64,000 nucleotides of DNA from a candidate division KSB1 bacterium (GCA_024655945.1 JANLFK010000012.1:1-64000), one strand, 5' to 3'; shown: positions 28,736 through 38,481, counted from the first letter of the stretch. Notes: generated from the sequence alone by a model not told the origin. Numbers and translations are program-made.

Positions 28736-28750
28736 TTGAACCAGTTTCAA
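28736..28750. promoter_or_regulatory. LacI-type operator at the xylan operon promoter
   Basis: TTGAACCAGTTTCAA, an imperfect palindrome with arms TTGAA/TTCAA, overlaps the downstream edge of the -10. A half-site, GGTTCAA (28763-28769), lies in the spacer of the same promoter about 20 bp away. It matches the sites at 32737, 38482 and 38708. Confidence 0.65.
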
Positions 28751-28777
28751 TATAACAAAAGCGGTTCAAAATGTCAA
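28749..28777 (-). promoter_or_regulatory. promoter of the TonB receptor / xylanase operon
   Basis: On the minus strand, consensus TTGACA (28772-28777), 17-nt spacer and TATATT (28749-28754). The LacI-type site directly follows the -10, so bound repressor would block polymerase. Confidence 0.8.
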
Positions 28778-28846
28778 GAAGAATTTTTGCCTCCTACTCC
28801 TTTTCTGTCGCGATCGCCTCTCCGGCATGGCGTGCGACCCCCTCTG

Positions 28847-30244
28847 CTATGCCGCCGGTGCCGCTTCGCGCCGCTCCGCCAAGTCCCTCTCGATCTTCTG
28901 CATCATCTTGTTGGTCAGCGGGTAGAAGAGCATCACTCCCCCGCCGAGGATGCCCGCTAAGGCGGGATAGACACTCATCAATAGGAGGATGCCATCCAGT
29001 GCCCTGCCCGTCTGGGGTTGGTTCGCCACGAACCCATAGTGAGCGAGGATCCATCCCACCAGCGCACCCCCCAGCGTAAGCCCGAGCTTGAGGGCAAAGA
29101 GAGAGGCGGACATCACCAGTCCCGTGGCCCGGCGCCTGTTTTTCCACTCCGAATAGTCTGCCGTGTCGGTGTACATGGCCCATTGCAGAACCGACACGGG
29201 TCCCAAACAGAACGACAACACAAGATTCAGGCCATAGACCAGCGGGAGCTGATGCGGCTCGAGCAAGCGGAACAAGGCGCAGCACACCCCGCTGAGAATC
29301 AGGAAACCCGCGTAAGCATTCTTCTTGTCGAACACTTTGGCAAACCACTTCGTCAGTATCGCGCCGATGATGGTCACGATGGTACCCGACAACAGGAATG
29401 AGGAGGTGAGCGTCTCAAAAGAAAGAGAAATGGGCTTTCCCAGAACGATGTACTGCTGGTTCTGGATGTAGTACTTGAAAAAGTACGGGATAGAACTGTT
29501 GCGCATGACGATATAGACGAGTTGGAACACGGTCGCTATAGCCACCAGCACCCAGGGTCTGTTACCGAACAGGTCGCGCAGGTCCTGGAAGAAATCAGAC
29601 TTTTGCCCCTTCGGCGGATACACACGTTCCTTCGTCGAGGCAAAGGTGAGGATGAAAAGCACCACCGCCAATGCCGACAGACACCCCATCGCGCGCTGCC
29701 ATCCTGCCGCCTCGTTGCCGTGACCGAGGTATTTCACCAGCGACATGGTCGCCGCCTGGACGATGAACCCCCCTACGAACGCCGCCACAAACCGGTACGA
29801 GGAGATTTCGGTCCGTTCCAACGAGTTAGGGCTGATGACGCCCATGAGTGCCGAGTAAGGAACGTTGATTGCCGTGTAAATCATCAGCATCACGGTGTAG
29901 GTTGCATAGGCGTAAATGAGCTTTCCCGGGGCGCTGAGACCAGGTGCGGTGAAGGTGAGCACCCCCATGACGCCAAATGGTATCGCAAACCATAGCAGGT
30001 AGGGCCGAAACTTCCCCCACCTCGTCTGCGTGCGGTCGGCAATCATGCCCATCAAGGGGTCGTTGACGGCATCCCAGATGCGGGTGACCAGGAACATGGT
30101 GCCAATCGCAGCCGCCGGCAGGCCCGCCACGTCCGTGTAGAAATACATCAGGAAAAGCATGAAGCTTTGGAAGAACAAGTTGGAGGCGGTGTCTCCCAGG
30201 CTGTAGCCGATCTTCTCCCGCACCGAAAGCCTTGTCTGTTCCAC
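28847..30244 (-). CDS. GPH-family sugar:cation symporter
   Basis: A 465-residue inner-membrane protein with about 12 hydrophobic segments and the signature of the glycoside-pentoside-hexuronide (MelB/XynP/YicJ) family: an N-terminal GYSLGDTASN, then RIWDAVNDPLMGMIADRT with the acidic pairs used for cation coupling. It would move xylosides or other oligosaccharides from periplasm to cytoplasm with Na+ or H+. The start is a GTG at 30244 preceded by CAGGAG. It follows the GH3 gene by 50 bp on the same strand, so the two form one unit: import and intracellular hydrolysis. The substrate (xylo-oligosaccharide) is inferred from the neighbours. Confidence 0.9.
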   Translation of the reverse strand: MEQTRLSVREKIGYSLGDTASNLFFQSFMLFLMYFYTDVAGLPAAAIGTMFLVTRIWDAVNDPLMGMIADRTQTRWGKFRPYLLWFAIPFGVMGVLTFTAPGLSAPGKLIYAYATYTVMLMIYTAINVPYSALMGVISPNSLERTEISSYRFVAAFVGGFIVQAATMSLVKYLGHGNEAAGWQRAMGCLSALAVVLFILTFASTKERVYPPKGQKSDFFQDLRDLFGNRPWVLVAIATVFQLVYIVMRNSSIPYFFKYYIQNQQYIVLGKPISLSFETLTSSFLLSGTIVTIIGAILTKWFAKVFDKKNAYAGFLILSGVCCALFRLLEPHQLPLVYGLNLVLSFCLGPVSVLQWAMYTDTADYSEWKNRRRATGLVMSASLFALKLGLTLGGALVGWILAHYGFVANQPQTGRALDGILLLMSVYPALAGILGGGVMLFYPLTNKMMQKIERDLAERREAAPAA

Positions 30245-30294
30245 AGTCGACTCCTGCGCTCGTTCCCTGCAGTCCTGCTCTGCCTAAGCGGCGG

Positions 30295-32631
30295 CTATTT
30301 CACCTCGGCCGGAATGACGTGCAACGTCACCTTTGCCAAGTCCTCATCGCGTGAAGAGTTGCCCACCATGATCTCAAAATCGCCCGGCTCCACCGTGCAT
30401 TGTTTGTCGATATTGGTGAAGGCTAACTGCTCGAAGCCGACGGGAAATTCCACGGTGACGCGGCCACCAGGTTCAAGATGTACCCGGCGAAAACCCCGCA
30501 ACTCCTTGACCGGGCGTGTTACCGAACTCACCATGTCCCGCACGTACATCTGCACTACTTCGTCCCCGGCGCGGCGCCCGGTATTGGCCACGTCCACAAA
30601 GACCCTTGTCGATTCGCCCACCCGGATGGTGCTCCTTTCCAAGCGCAGGTTGGTGAAGCTAAAGCTCGTGTAGCTCAATCCATACCCGAACGGAAACAGC
30701 GGGGTAACGTCATCGAAAAGGTATCCCCGGCGAGCGGAGGGCTTGAAATTGTAGTAGCACGGGATGTGTCCCACCGAGCGTGGGAAAGAAATCGGCAGCT
30801 TTCCTCCGGGGTTGTAGTCACCAAAGAGCACATCCGCCACGGCATACCCTGTTTCCTGGCCCAAGTACCAGCACTCCAGAATCGCTGGCACATGCTGGGC
30901 GATGAAGTTGATGGATTTGGGGCGGCCGTTGAACAGCACTACCACCACGGGCTTCCCGGTGGCAAGCAGCGCCGCCGCCAGTTCATTCTGCCTACCCAGC
31001 AGGTCCAAGTTGGTTCTATCGCCTAAGTGGCTCCTGCTCCACGCCTCTCTGGCTGTCTGCTCATTACCTCCCAATGCCAAAATGATTACATCTGCATCCT
31101 TGGCCACTCGTACTGCCTTGCGGATAGCCCGACGGTCCTCCTCAGGGTCTGGCAGTCTCACGACATCCTCCTGCCACGATCCCCCCACCGTTATCTTGCA
31201 GCCTTCACTGTAGACGACCCTACATCTGCCCCCCATCTTCTGCCGGATTCCCTGCAGCACGGAGGCATAGTACTTGGGTGTGCCACTGTAGCCGCCGAGT
31301 AGAACCCAGTCGGCGTTAGGCCCGATGACAGCTATGGTACTGCCCGGCTTTGGTTGCAGGGGCAAGAGGTTTCCGTCATTCTTGAGCAGAATGATGGCCT
31401 CCCGCGCGGCCTGCAGCGCCACCTCCCGGTCGTTTTCCAACTTCCGTTCGACACGCCCTGGCTCGACAGGCACGAAGGGGTTATCGAACAAACCCATGAT
31501 GAACTTGTAGCGCAGCATCTGGCCGACCAGCTCGTCAAGGACTTGTTCCTTTAGCCGTCCCTCCCTCACCAAATCTAACAGAAACGGATAGCAATCCATG
31601 TCAGGCAGTTCGATGTTGACGCCGGCCATGGCTGCCAGCAAGGCGGCCTCTTTCTTGTCGCCGGCAACGAAATGGCCGAGAGCCTGGTCACGACGATGCA
31701 ACTCAGTGATGGCGTAGTAGTCAGAGACAACAAATCCCTGGAACCCCCATTCCTCACGCAGTACCTCGCGCAACAGCCATCCATTTGCATGGGAGGGAAC
31801 GCCGTCAATCTCGTTGTAGGAGGCCATCACGCTGGCCACCTTGGCCTTCTGCACCACTTCTCTGAATGGGTAGAGGAACACATCGCGCAACAGCCTCTCG
31901 GAGAGGTTGGCCGGCGCACAGTTGATGCCCGACTCTGGCTGGCCGTGTGCTGCAAAGTGCTTCAGCGTGGCCATCACGTGCCGGTTGTCCTTGAAGGAAC
32001 CGTCCCCTTGTAGGCCGCGCACAACCGCAAGTCCCATCTGGGCCACCAAGTGCGGATCCTCGCCGAAGGTTTCTTCAACCCGGCCCCAGCGCGGGTCGCG
32101 CGCCACATCCACCACCGGGGCCAACACCTGGTGAGCGCCGCGCATGCGCACGTCTTCGGCCACTGCCGCAAAGACCTCCTGCACCAAATCCGGGTCGAAG
32201 GTCGAGGCAAGAGCGATGGCCTGTGGGTAGCTGGTAGCCTCCCGAGCCACCAACCCGTGCAGCGATTCTTCGTGGAAAACGACCGGGATCCCCAGGCGCG
32301 TTTCTTCTACGAAGAACTTCTGGATGGCGTTGGACAGTTCCATCATCTCACGCGGTGTCAGCCCCCCGCGTGAATCGCTTAGCCTTGCGATCTGCCCAAT
32401 GCCATGCCTCAGGTGTGTCCGCAGCCCTTCAGGGCTCAGGTTTCCCTTTTCGTCAAAGAGGTGACTCGCCTTCGCGCTCCAGATGCAAAGCATCTGCGCG
32501 ACCTTTTCTTCGAGGGTCATTCGCCCAAGGAGGTCTTTGACGCGTTCATCCACGGACAAGGCGGCGTCCTGGTAGGGTAGGCGAGTGTGTCTAACTGCTG
32601 CGCTTGGGGAAGAAGGGCTATCCTTTGCCAT
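30295..32631 (-). CDS. GH3 beta-xylosidase / beta-glucosidase, cytoplasmic
   Basis: A 778-residue GH3 enzyme without signal peptide. The N-terminal barrel has DVARDPRWGRVEETFGEDP and LKHFAAHGQPESG, with nucleophile D304 in GFVVSDYYAI. The C-terminal alpha/beta-sandwich begins near 415 (VIGPNADWVLLGGYSG), and a fibronectin-III-like domain ends the protein (SYTSFSFTNLRL onward). GH3 enzymes of this architecture remove non-reducing beta-xylose or beta-glucose. With a GPH symporter 50 bp downstream and xylanases nearby, beta-xylosidase activity is the better guess. The ATG at 32631 has only a weak GGAAACGAG upstream. Transcription probably starts at the 32750-32778 promoter, which carries a LacI-type site. 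Confidence 0.92.
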   Translation of the reverse strand: MAKDSPSSPSAAVRHTRLPYQDAALSVDERVKDLLGRMTLEEKVAQMLCIWSAKASHLFDEKGNLSPEGLRTHLRHGIGQIARLSDSRGGLTPREMMELSNAIQKFFVEETRLGIPVVFHEESLHGLVAREATSYPQAIALASTFDPDLVQEVFAAVAEDVRMRGAHQVLAPVVDVARDPRWGRVEETFGEDPHLVAQMGLAVVRGLQGDGSFKDNRHVMATLKHFAAHGQPESGINCAPANLSERLLRDVFLYPFREVVQKAKVASVMASYNEIDGVPSHANGWLLREVLREEWGFQGFVVSDYYAITELHRRDQALGHFVAGDKKEAALLAAMAGVNIELPDMDCYPFLLDLVREGRLKEQVLDELVGQMLRYKFIMGLFDNPFVPVEPGRVERKLENDREVALQAAREAIILLKNDGNLLPLQPKPGSTIAVIGPNADWVLLGGYSGTPKYYASVLQGIRQKMGGRCRVVYSEGCKITVGGSWQEDVVRLPDPEEDRRAIRKAVRVAKDADVIILALGGNEQTAREAWSRSHLGDRTNLDLLGRQNELAAALLATGKPVVVVLFNGRPKSINFIAQHVPAILECWYLGQETGYAVADVLFGDYNPGGKLPISFPRSVGHIPCYYNFKPSARRGYLFDDVTPLFPFGYGLSYTSFSFTNLRLERSTIRVGESTRVFVDVANTGRRAGDEVVQMYVRDMVSSVTRPVKELRGFRRVHLEPGGRVTVEFPVGFEQLAFTNIDKQCTVEPGDFEIMVGNSSRDEDLAKVTLHVIPAEVK

Positions 32632-32736
32632 CTCTCGTTTCCGTAGTCTGCACCTTCAGGATGAATAACCACAGTTTCACGAGACGCGCACGGACGACTG
32701 CTACCGGCTTCGAACAACCCAGGCTCTTAACCAGCG

Positions 32737-32750
32737 TTGAACCGGTTAGA
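32737..32750. promoter_or_regulatory. LacI-type operator upstream of GH3
   Basis: TTGAACCGGTTAGA has a perfect AACCGGTT core and one good arm. It lies immediately downstream of the -10, the same placement as at the TonB receptor and GH8 promoters. Confidence 0.65.
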
Positions 32751-32778
32751 ACATAAGAAGAATGCTTCAATAAGTCAA
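32750..32778 (-). promoter_or_regulatory. promoter of the GH3-symporter unit
   Basis: On the minus strand TTGACT (32773-32778), 17-nt spacer, TATGTT (32750-32755). A half-site-like TTGAAGC lies in the spacer, as at the xylan operon promoter. Confidence 0.72.
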
Positions 32779-32956
32779 GAGAAAAATCACCTGAGCTCTA
32801 ACTTTTTCACCTCCAGCACTGCGTGGCAAGGTCAAAGCAGCATCAGGTGGCCTGGACCCAGGTTCCCCGTGCGTTGCCGTCGTCTGCAGCCATCTGTTCT
32901 TGCCACAAGGTGGAAAGCAGAGTCCTCCCGGCCCAACACCCCCGATCGCGCACGGC

Positions 32957-33988
32957 TCAGGAACGAGCTGCAACGGTGCGCACGAGCGCAAGAATGTTCT
33001 CCGTCTTGACCCCAGGTGGCATGCCACCACCACAAGAGACGATCACCCGCGCTTTGTCCGTGAGGCTATTAAGAAGGCCCGCGGTGGCCACTTCCACCTG
33101 CTGGGGCGTGCCATTGGCCAGCACGTCCCTGGGCGGGATGTTGCCAAGCAACGTCACTTTGCCCCCTGTGAGTCGCTGAAGTTCGCAAAGAGAAACATCA
33201 AATCCCATGTTGAACAGGTTGACGCCCATTTCCGCCAGGTAGGGGGCCGAAACCCCGCACGGCGCGTCATTGTGGAAGAACCTAATGGCAACATCGTGGG
33301 CGAACAACTCCTTGAAGCGCGGTAGCGCAAAGCGACGGAACTCTTCCTCGCCGATGAGCCCTACGATGTCGTCGAGGAGGAATATGCCATCGATGGTGGG
33401 AAAAGTCTCCCGCTGCAGGTGCAACCAGTCCTTGAGGAAGCTTGTAATCTTGTCCAGCAGCTGTTCTGTTTTCTCCGGCTCGATCATCATGGTCGTGAGG
33501 AACTCGGTGGTCCCCATGAGGTGCGCAGCGATGTTCAACGGGCCACGCGCCACGGAAAAGTAGACGCAATGGCCATGGCCGCGCAACTTCGGTTCTGCCA
33601 GCTTGAGGCGATTTAACACAAAGGGCAGCAGGCCATCAGTCCTGGGGTTCGGTTGGGGAAGCGCCTCCAGGTCCGCAATGGAAGCCAGCACCTTATGGGC
33701 ATGAGGGAACTCCTTTTCGGGAAAGGAACACCGGGCGCCAAAAGCAGAGGGCTCGGTGCACATGCCGAACTCGGCCCAAAAACCGGGAAGGAACAATACA
33801 TCGGGGAAATCGTTCGCTGCCTTGAGGTTGGCGGCGAACCACAATTCGTCGTTGGAGAAGTAATCAAGGATCCGCATCCCGTACCAGTTGGGCAACCAAG
33901 GGCTGTCGATAATGAACCCCACGGGCAGCGGAGTGAATACTTTCCCTGCCACCACCTGCTTGAGCATTTCCCATTGCTGCTCTGTCAC
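32957..33988 (-). CDS. uroporphyrinogen decarboxylase-superfamily protein (MtaA/CmuA methyltransferase-like)
   Basis: A 343-residue cytoplasmic protein of the URO-D fold. Instead of the heme-enzyme signature it has a likely zinc-binding set: H and C in FFHNDAPCGVS and a late cysteine in VSCGGGMPPGV. This resembles the H-x-C...C arrangement of MtaA/CmuA-type methyltransferases. Other visible landmarks are FYFSVARG-like VYFSVARGPLNIAAH and LLGNIPPRD. From the family it may transfer methyl groups to or from a corrinoid. The start is uncertain: GTG at 33988 has GGAGAAGAA before it, while the ATG at 34045 lacks a ribosome site. It follows GH115 by 143 bp, so it may act on 4-O-methylglucuronate or be a cobalamin-linked side function. 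That link is speculative. Confidence 0.7.
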   Translation of the reverse strand: MTEQQWEMLKQVVAGKVFTPLPVGFIIDSPWLPNWYGMRILDYFSNDELWFAANLKAANDFPDVLFLPGFWAEFGMCTEPSAFGARCSFPEKEFPHAHKVLASIADLEALPQPNPRTDGLLPFVLNRLKLAEPKLRGHGHCVYFSVARGPLNIAAHLMGTTEFLTTMMIEPEKTEQLLDKITSFLKDWLHLQRETFPTIDGIFLLDDIVGLIGEEEFRRFALPRFKELFAHDVAIRFFHNDAPCGVSAPYLAEMGVNLFNMGFDVSLCELQRLTGGKVTLLGNIPPRDVLANGTPQQVEVATAGLLNSLTDKARVIVSCGGGMPPGVKTENILALVRTVAARS

Positions 33989-34131
33989 TTCTTCTCCATC
34001 AGGTGCCGAGAGGACGCCAGCATTCCCCCGCGCAGCGGATGGCATTCGCAGTTGCTGCGCTCATCCACACAGCGCGGAGAGCCCCGTCCTTGCCGGGATT
34101 CTTTCTCGAGCTGATCTGCCCCCATGTCATC

Positions 34132-37083
34132 TCACTCGGGACCAGCGCTCCGGTGGCAGCTCTCCGGGGGCCCCAGGTAACTTGCTTTGACGTCGCCAGT
34201 CTCCAGCACAAGCCTCTGAACCACCACTCCTGGGTCAACCATCCACAGCTTCAGGACATGCTGGCCCGGCTTGTCAATGGCATGCAAAGAGGTGCAGACG
34301 GTGAGGTTGTTGCGCACCGACGCTTCCCAGTCCTGGAAGGTCCGCCCTTCATGCATGTTGATAACTTGCACCGGTTGCTCGTCGAAGGACACTGCATAGC
34401 GTAGACCGCCGTCACCGTAGAAATCCAGGGTCGGCGACAAATAGGTTTTCACCTTTACTTGGCCACTCGAGAAAAAGTGCACGGCATATTCCAGCCTGGG
34501 ACTATCGCCTCCCGCGACTTGCGGCGGCGCAGTCACCGGGAAGGGCGTCATTGCAGAGAGCGTCCTCCCCAAGTCTGGGATCCGCTGCCACTTCACCCCT
34601 TCACGCGCCACGGTCTTCGTGTAGTGTTCGGCCTCGATGGCAACATAGCCATTGCTTTCAACAAAGCCCTGTACCGCCTCTGGGCGCGGCTCAGACGGAT
34701 TATGGACCGGAGCGAGAACCACCACCTTTCCCTCCGGACCAGAGACCGTTATCCGGGCACGGTGCCTGCCGACGGGTACCCTGTCCCAATCGACGCTGAC
34801 CCACACGCGCACTTCGGTTGCAACCCGTCCCTTGTGTGGCTTGACCTGCAGCCACTTCTCGCCAGCACGAACCGAGAACTGAAACGGTTCCTTCCCACGA
34901 TTGAACACCTCGATGTAGTATGTTTGCTTATGGAAGGGATCGAACTCCGGCAGCACCGCTGTGTCCTTGTCTGCTGGCCACCAGCTCTCTGAGCCTTCGA
35001 CGGCCACCCCCATTTCGCCCCTTTCTTGCACGCGGATCTCCTGGACCTCGGGCATGATGTTGGTCTCCGGTTGCTGCCAGGAGGTGTAGCCAATGTGGGT
35101 CTGATCCATCATGTGGTTCCACTTCCCATTGGCCAGGATTTTATTGTAGTAATGCGTAATCTCCGCATCCCTGTTGAACAGCTCTCGAGCCCTTTGCGCC
35201 AGTGCGTTTGTCGCTGCTCGCCCCTGGCGTGCATAGAGGTGGTTCTTCCCCACGGTCACATAGAGCTCGTTCAGATTGGCACACGCCTCAATGGGATGGA
35301 GGACCAGCTGGTAGAACGCGTCACGGTATTCCTCCGGAAGGGTCTGATACAGCCTGCGCGCCTTCTGTTCCAACGCCGCATAGTCGGCAACCACTCTTTC
35401 CGCCTCGCGGAAATTGACGAGGCTGTAGGTAGAAACCGAGAGCAGTTCAGGCTTGCGACGGGAGTTGTAGGTGGTGTATCTGGTGATGAGCTGGCCGATC
35501 TCCGCCGCATGCTCCAGCCCAAATTGTTCTTCCGCCCAATGCCGGGTGTATTCAGGCAGCTCCTCGGCGGAAATGCGTTCCGGATCCCAGGCGTAATTGA
35601 GGAAGAAGCTTACGGGAAACTCCATTGGCTTGATGTCCCCCACGTTCACGATCCAGATTTGTCGGGCACCGTGCTCGTAGGCGAGATGCATCTGTTCCCA
35701 CACCCGGGCGACTTGATTCGTGTTGAGCCATTTGTAGTTGCGCGGGCCGCCCACATAGTCGTAGTGGTAATAGATGCCGTAGCCGCCCGCTCGCGGCGGT
35801 GCGTCGGGCTTCGGAAGCCGTCGGATGTTTCCCCAATTGTCGTCGCACAAGAGGAGCGTCACGTCGTCCGGCACGCGCATCCGCCGGTCGTAGTACTCCT
35901 GGACCTCTTTGTACAGCGCCCAGACCTGCGGGATAGTGGAGGCGGGCTTTCCTGTCACTTCCTCGAGAATCCGCCGTTGGTCGCGCACGATGCGCTCGAG
36001 CAACGCGATGTTTGCCTCCTCCGTCATTGGCTCGTCGCCGTCGCCCCGCATGCCGATAGTCACGATGCTTTCGTAGGAACCCATGCGGCGGATGCCCTCT
36101 CGCCAGAACTGCTGCAGTTTGGCCTCATTGAGCTCATAGTTCCACGGACCCGAACCATACCGGCGCCACTCATCGTGAGCACGCATCATCGGTTCGTGAT
36201 GCGACGTGCTGATCACCACCCCGTACTCGTCCGCCAGCTCGGGATTCTTGGCATCGTCGTCGTAGAACGCTCGTCCCCACATTGCCGGCCAAAGGAAATT
36301 TCCCTTTAGCCTCAGGATCAATTCGAAGACCTTCTCGTAGAAGCGATGGTTAAAGCCTCCGAACTTTTCGTACGCCCAACCCGAGAGCGCCGGCGCTTCA
36401 TCGTTGATGAAGATGCCCCGGTACTTCACTTTCGGACCCATCTCCACAAACGGTCCAGGCAGGACGTAGACGGCCTCCTTCCTCTTCGGGGGAACGTCTG
36501 CCCACCAGTACCATGGCGAAACGCCCATCTGCGCGGATAGATCAAAAATGCCGAAGATGGTCCCCCGCTTGTCGCTGCCCGCGATGACCAGGGCCTGAGC
36601 CACTCCGGGGAGCGGCTCCTCGACCACCTTGAGGAGAAACGCCTCCCAACGACCCTTGATCACGGTGGCGTCAATCTTTCCTTCAGCAGCCAATCTGTCG
36701 ACCAGCGGTGACTCTCCCAGAGTGCCCACCACCACAACGGCGGCGGTGCGCGGGATAGTGTCCAAGACCATTGCTGCCTGACACCCGCTCACCCGCTCGA
36801 TGTCGCCCTGAAAATGCTTGAGCACCCTGAGGACTCCCGGGAACTCCTGCCTACTCGCTATGAGGGGCGCTGCCTCCCCTTCCTTAACCAGCGGAAACCT
36901 CCCCTTGCCTTGCTCGATAGTGACATAAGGGGGGCTCTTCCAAGCTCCGCACAGCCCCTGCTGAAAGGGGAAGAGGACTATCGCAACCGCGAAGCAAGCG
37001 GCCAGCAACCTGGCATCAAGCCCTCGTGCGTTTCCGGCATTCTCACCACGTCCCGCTCTCCTAAGTGCTCTCAAAGTGCGCAT
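34132..37083 (-). CDS. GH115 xylan alpha-1,2-glucuronidase, exported
   Basis: A 983-residue protein of the GH115 family, which removes (4-O-methyl-)glucuronic acid from internal and terminal positions of xylan. A signal sequence is at about 30-50 (ACFAVAIVLFPFQQGLCGAW). Then come the N-terminal domain (about 55-190), the TIM barrel with FINDEAPALSGWA and GNFLWPAMWGRAFYDDD, the region ISTSHHEPMMRAHDEW, and GMRGDGDEPM, and C-terminal helical and beta-sandwich domains. Length and motif order fit the family. The start is the ATG at 37083 after GGAGGGAG. It is the second gene of the GH8-GH115-methyltransferase unit, 54 bp after GH8, under the operator-bearing promoter at 38495. Confidence 0.93.
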   Translation of the reverse strand: MRTLRALRRAGRGENAGNARGLDARLLAACFAVAIVLFPFQQGLCGAWKSPPYVTIEQGKGRFPLVKEGEAAPLIASRQEFPGVLRVLKHFQGDIERVSGCQAAMVLDTIPRTAAVVVVGTLGESPLVDRLAAEGKIDATVIKGRWEAFLLKVVEEPLPGVAQALVIAGSDKRGTIFGIFDLSAQMGVSPWYWWADVPPKRKEAVYVLPGPFVEMGPKVKYRGIFINDEAPALSGWAYEKFGGFNHRFYEKVFELILRLKGNFLWPAMWGRAFYDDDAKNPELADEYGVVISTSHHEPMMRAHDEWRRYGSGPWNYELNEAKLQQFWREGIRRMGSYESIVTIGMRGDGDEPMTEEANIALLERIVRDQRRILEEVTGKPASTIPQVWALYKEVQEYYDRRMRVPDDVTLLLCDDNWGNIRRLPKPDAPPRAGGYGIYYHYDYVGGPRNYKWLNTNQVARVWEQMHLAYEHGARQIWIVNVGDIKPMEFPVSFFLNYAWDPERISAEELPEYTRHWAEEQFGLEHAAEIGQLITRYTTYNSRRKPELLSVSTYSLVNFREAERVVADYAALEQKARRLYQTLPEEYRDAFYQLVLHPIEACANLNELYVTVGKNHLYARQGRAATNALAQRARELFNRDAEITHYYNKILANGKWNHMMDQTHIGYTSWQQPETNIMPEVQEIRVQERGEMGVAVEGSESWWPADKDTAVLPEFDPFHKQTYYIEVFNRGKEPFQFSVRAGEKWLQVKPHKGRVATEVRVWVSVDWDRVPVGRHRARITVSGPEGKVVVLAPVHNPSEPRPEAVQGFVESNGYVAIEAEHYTKTVAREGVKWQRIPDLGRTLSAMTPFPVTAPPQVAGGDSPRLEYAVHFFSSGQVKVKTYLSPTLDFYGDGGLRYAVSFDEQPVQVINMHEGRTFQDWEASVRNNLTVCTSLHAIDKPGQHVLKLWMVDPGVVVQRLVLETGDVKASYLGPPESCHRSAGPE

Positions 37084-37137
37084 GACAGGCTCTCCCTCCT
37101 GGATTCTCAGCCCCCTTCGGGCAAGCACACAGGGGAA

Positions 37138-38439
37138 CTACCTTCCCGAACACTCTTGAATGGGCTTGCCTCTCAGGTCATAAATGCGAAAGTTGCCGCT
37201 CACTTGCAGCATGGCCAACAGGTAGAGCACACCGTCATAGTATCTGCCCGGCCCTCGCGGCACAGGCATGTCCCAGAGTTCTTGCACAAACTGCTTGCGC
37301 TGCCTTCCCGTTGCTGCCAGCGCAGCGGCGCCATTCATGGCAACTAGGCCAGGACTGTGCTCACCAGAGAGCTTTTTGCCCTCCAAGGTATAGAGGTTGC
37401 CATACCTGCCGATCCCCTCAGCAAGAAAGAAGTTGAGTAACCTGTCGCTTTGGGCAACCGCCCAATCGTCCCTGCCAAACCACACATAGTCCATGGCGAC
37501 ATTCATTCCCACCCGCCAGGCATCATAGCGAAAGTCCCTGTGGCCGCCGCCCCAAGGTGGGTCGTGGGGAGAACCGTCGAACAGCGCATAGTCGGGGAAC
37601 AGTCCGGTGACGGGATGCGCAGCGCGCCTCAGGAACTGCCTGCTCGTCTCGGCGACCTCGCACCAGAATTGGTTCTCCCTCCTTGCCCACCTGCCCCACA
37701 GCTCGTAGAAGTGCGGCACGTGGTAAGAGGGGTCGGTGAAATCGTCGGCATTGCCCACCGGCACAAAGACCACCTGTTTGTGCCTTCTGCTGAACATGGT
37801 GGTCACCACATCGACCCTGTCAGAGGAATCCGCCTTACTCAACATCGCATCGAGGATGGCCTGGGCCTCCGCCTCGTAGTTGTACATGCCGTCGCCATTT
37901 CCCCAGCGAGCGGCGGCAAAGAAGAGGGCCATCACAAACCACTCCTCGCCGTCGGAAGCAGCATTGGAATCGATCACCGCACCGGTGGTCTGACAGTGCC
38001 ATGCGAAATAGCCGCGGCGAGGGCCTCCCTTGTGCTGCATGTAGGTCTTGGCCCACTTCCAGAGGCGATCGAATTCCTCCTTCTTGTCCAGTTGCACGCT
38101 GACCATCATGCCATAGGACATGCCTTCTGTGCGGACGTCCTGGTGCCAGACGTCCAGAATGTACGCCATGTCCGGCTCCACGGGGTAGTAGATGCGTTCG
38201 CTGTCGTCCCGGCCGTAGAAAAGTTGCTGGAAGGCCGCCGCTATTTTGGCCTCGATTTCTGCTTCGGTCTTGCCCAGGAGGGTCGCGAAGAGGTTGGGAT
38301 AGAAACCGGAGAAGTAGGCGCCCGAACGGGCACATGCCCCCTCTTCCGCGCGCGCCACAATGCCCCGAGGCAGGCAACTGAACGACAGCAGGGCAATGAC
38401 CATCAAGCTCGTACGCAGGATTTTCTCCTTCTGGGCCAC
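37138..38439 (-). CDS. GH8 xylanase / reducing-end xylose-releasing exo-oligoxylanase
   Basis: A 433-residue GH8 enzyme, an (alpha/alpha)6 barrel with general acid E105 in DVRTEGMSYGMM and catalytic aspartate D306 in FRYDAWRVG. The fit is better to the Rex-type oligoxylanases (GH8 subgroup with GVIDSNAASDGEEW-like segment) than to cellulases. It would remove xylose from the reducing end of short xylo-oligosaccharides. The N-terminus (residues 8-30) is hydrophobic with LLSFSC, giving either a signal peptide or an atypical lipobox, so it is probably periplasmic. The start is GTG at 38439 with GGAGG eight bases upstream. It heads the GH8-GH115 operon, directly behind a LacI-controlled promoter. 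Confidence 0.88.
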   Translation of the reverse strand: MAQKEKILRTSLMVIALLSFSCLPRGIVARAEEGACARSGAYFSGFYPNLFATLLGKTEAEIEAKIAAAFQQLFYGRDDSERIYYPVEPDMAYILDVWHQDVRTEGMSYGMMVSVQLDKKEEFDRLWKWAKTYMQHKGGPRRGYFAWHCQTTGAVIDSNAASDGEEWFVMALFFAAARWGNGDGMYNYEAEAQAILDAMLSKADSSDRVDVVTTMFSRRHKQVVFVPVGNADDFTDPSYHVPHFYELWGRWARRENQFWCEVAETSRQFLRRAAHPVTGLFPDYALFDGSPHDPPWGGGHRDFRYDAWRVGMNVAMDYVWFGRDDWAVAQSDRLLNFFLAEGIGRYGNLYTLEGKKLSGEHSPGLVAMNGAAALAATGRQRKQFVQELWDMPVPRGPGRYYDGVLYLLAMLQVSGNFRIYDLRGKPIQECSGR

Positions 38440-38481
38440 GAGGACAGCCTCCAGTTCGGTCTACGCCGGGTTTGGTAGCAC

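Larger units (their letters stand above)
32632..32956 (-). other. 325-bp regulatory gap before GH3
   Basis: Holds the GH3 promoter and operator (32737-32778) plus about 180 bp downstream of the methyltransferase gene with no gene. A T-rich stretch after a small GAGCTC stem near 32800 on the minus strand could weakly terminate the upstream operon. Confidence 0.4.

Noticed and set aside
35026-36309. 427-codon plus-strand frame
   Set aside because: Antisense shadow of GH115; no motif or ribosome site.
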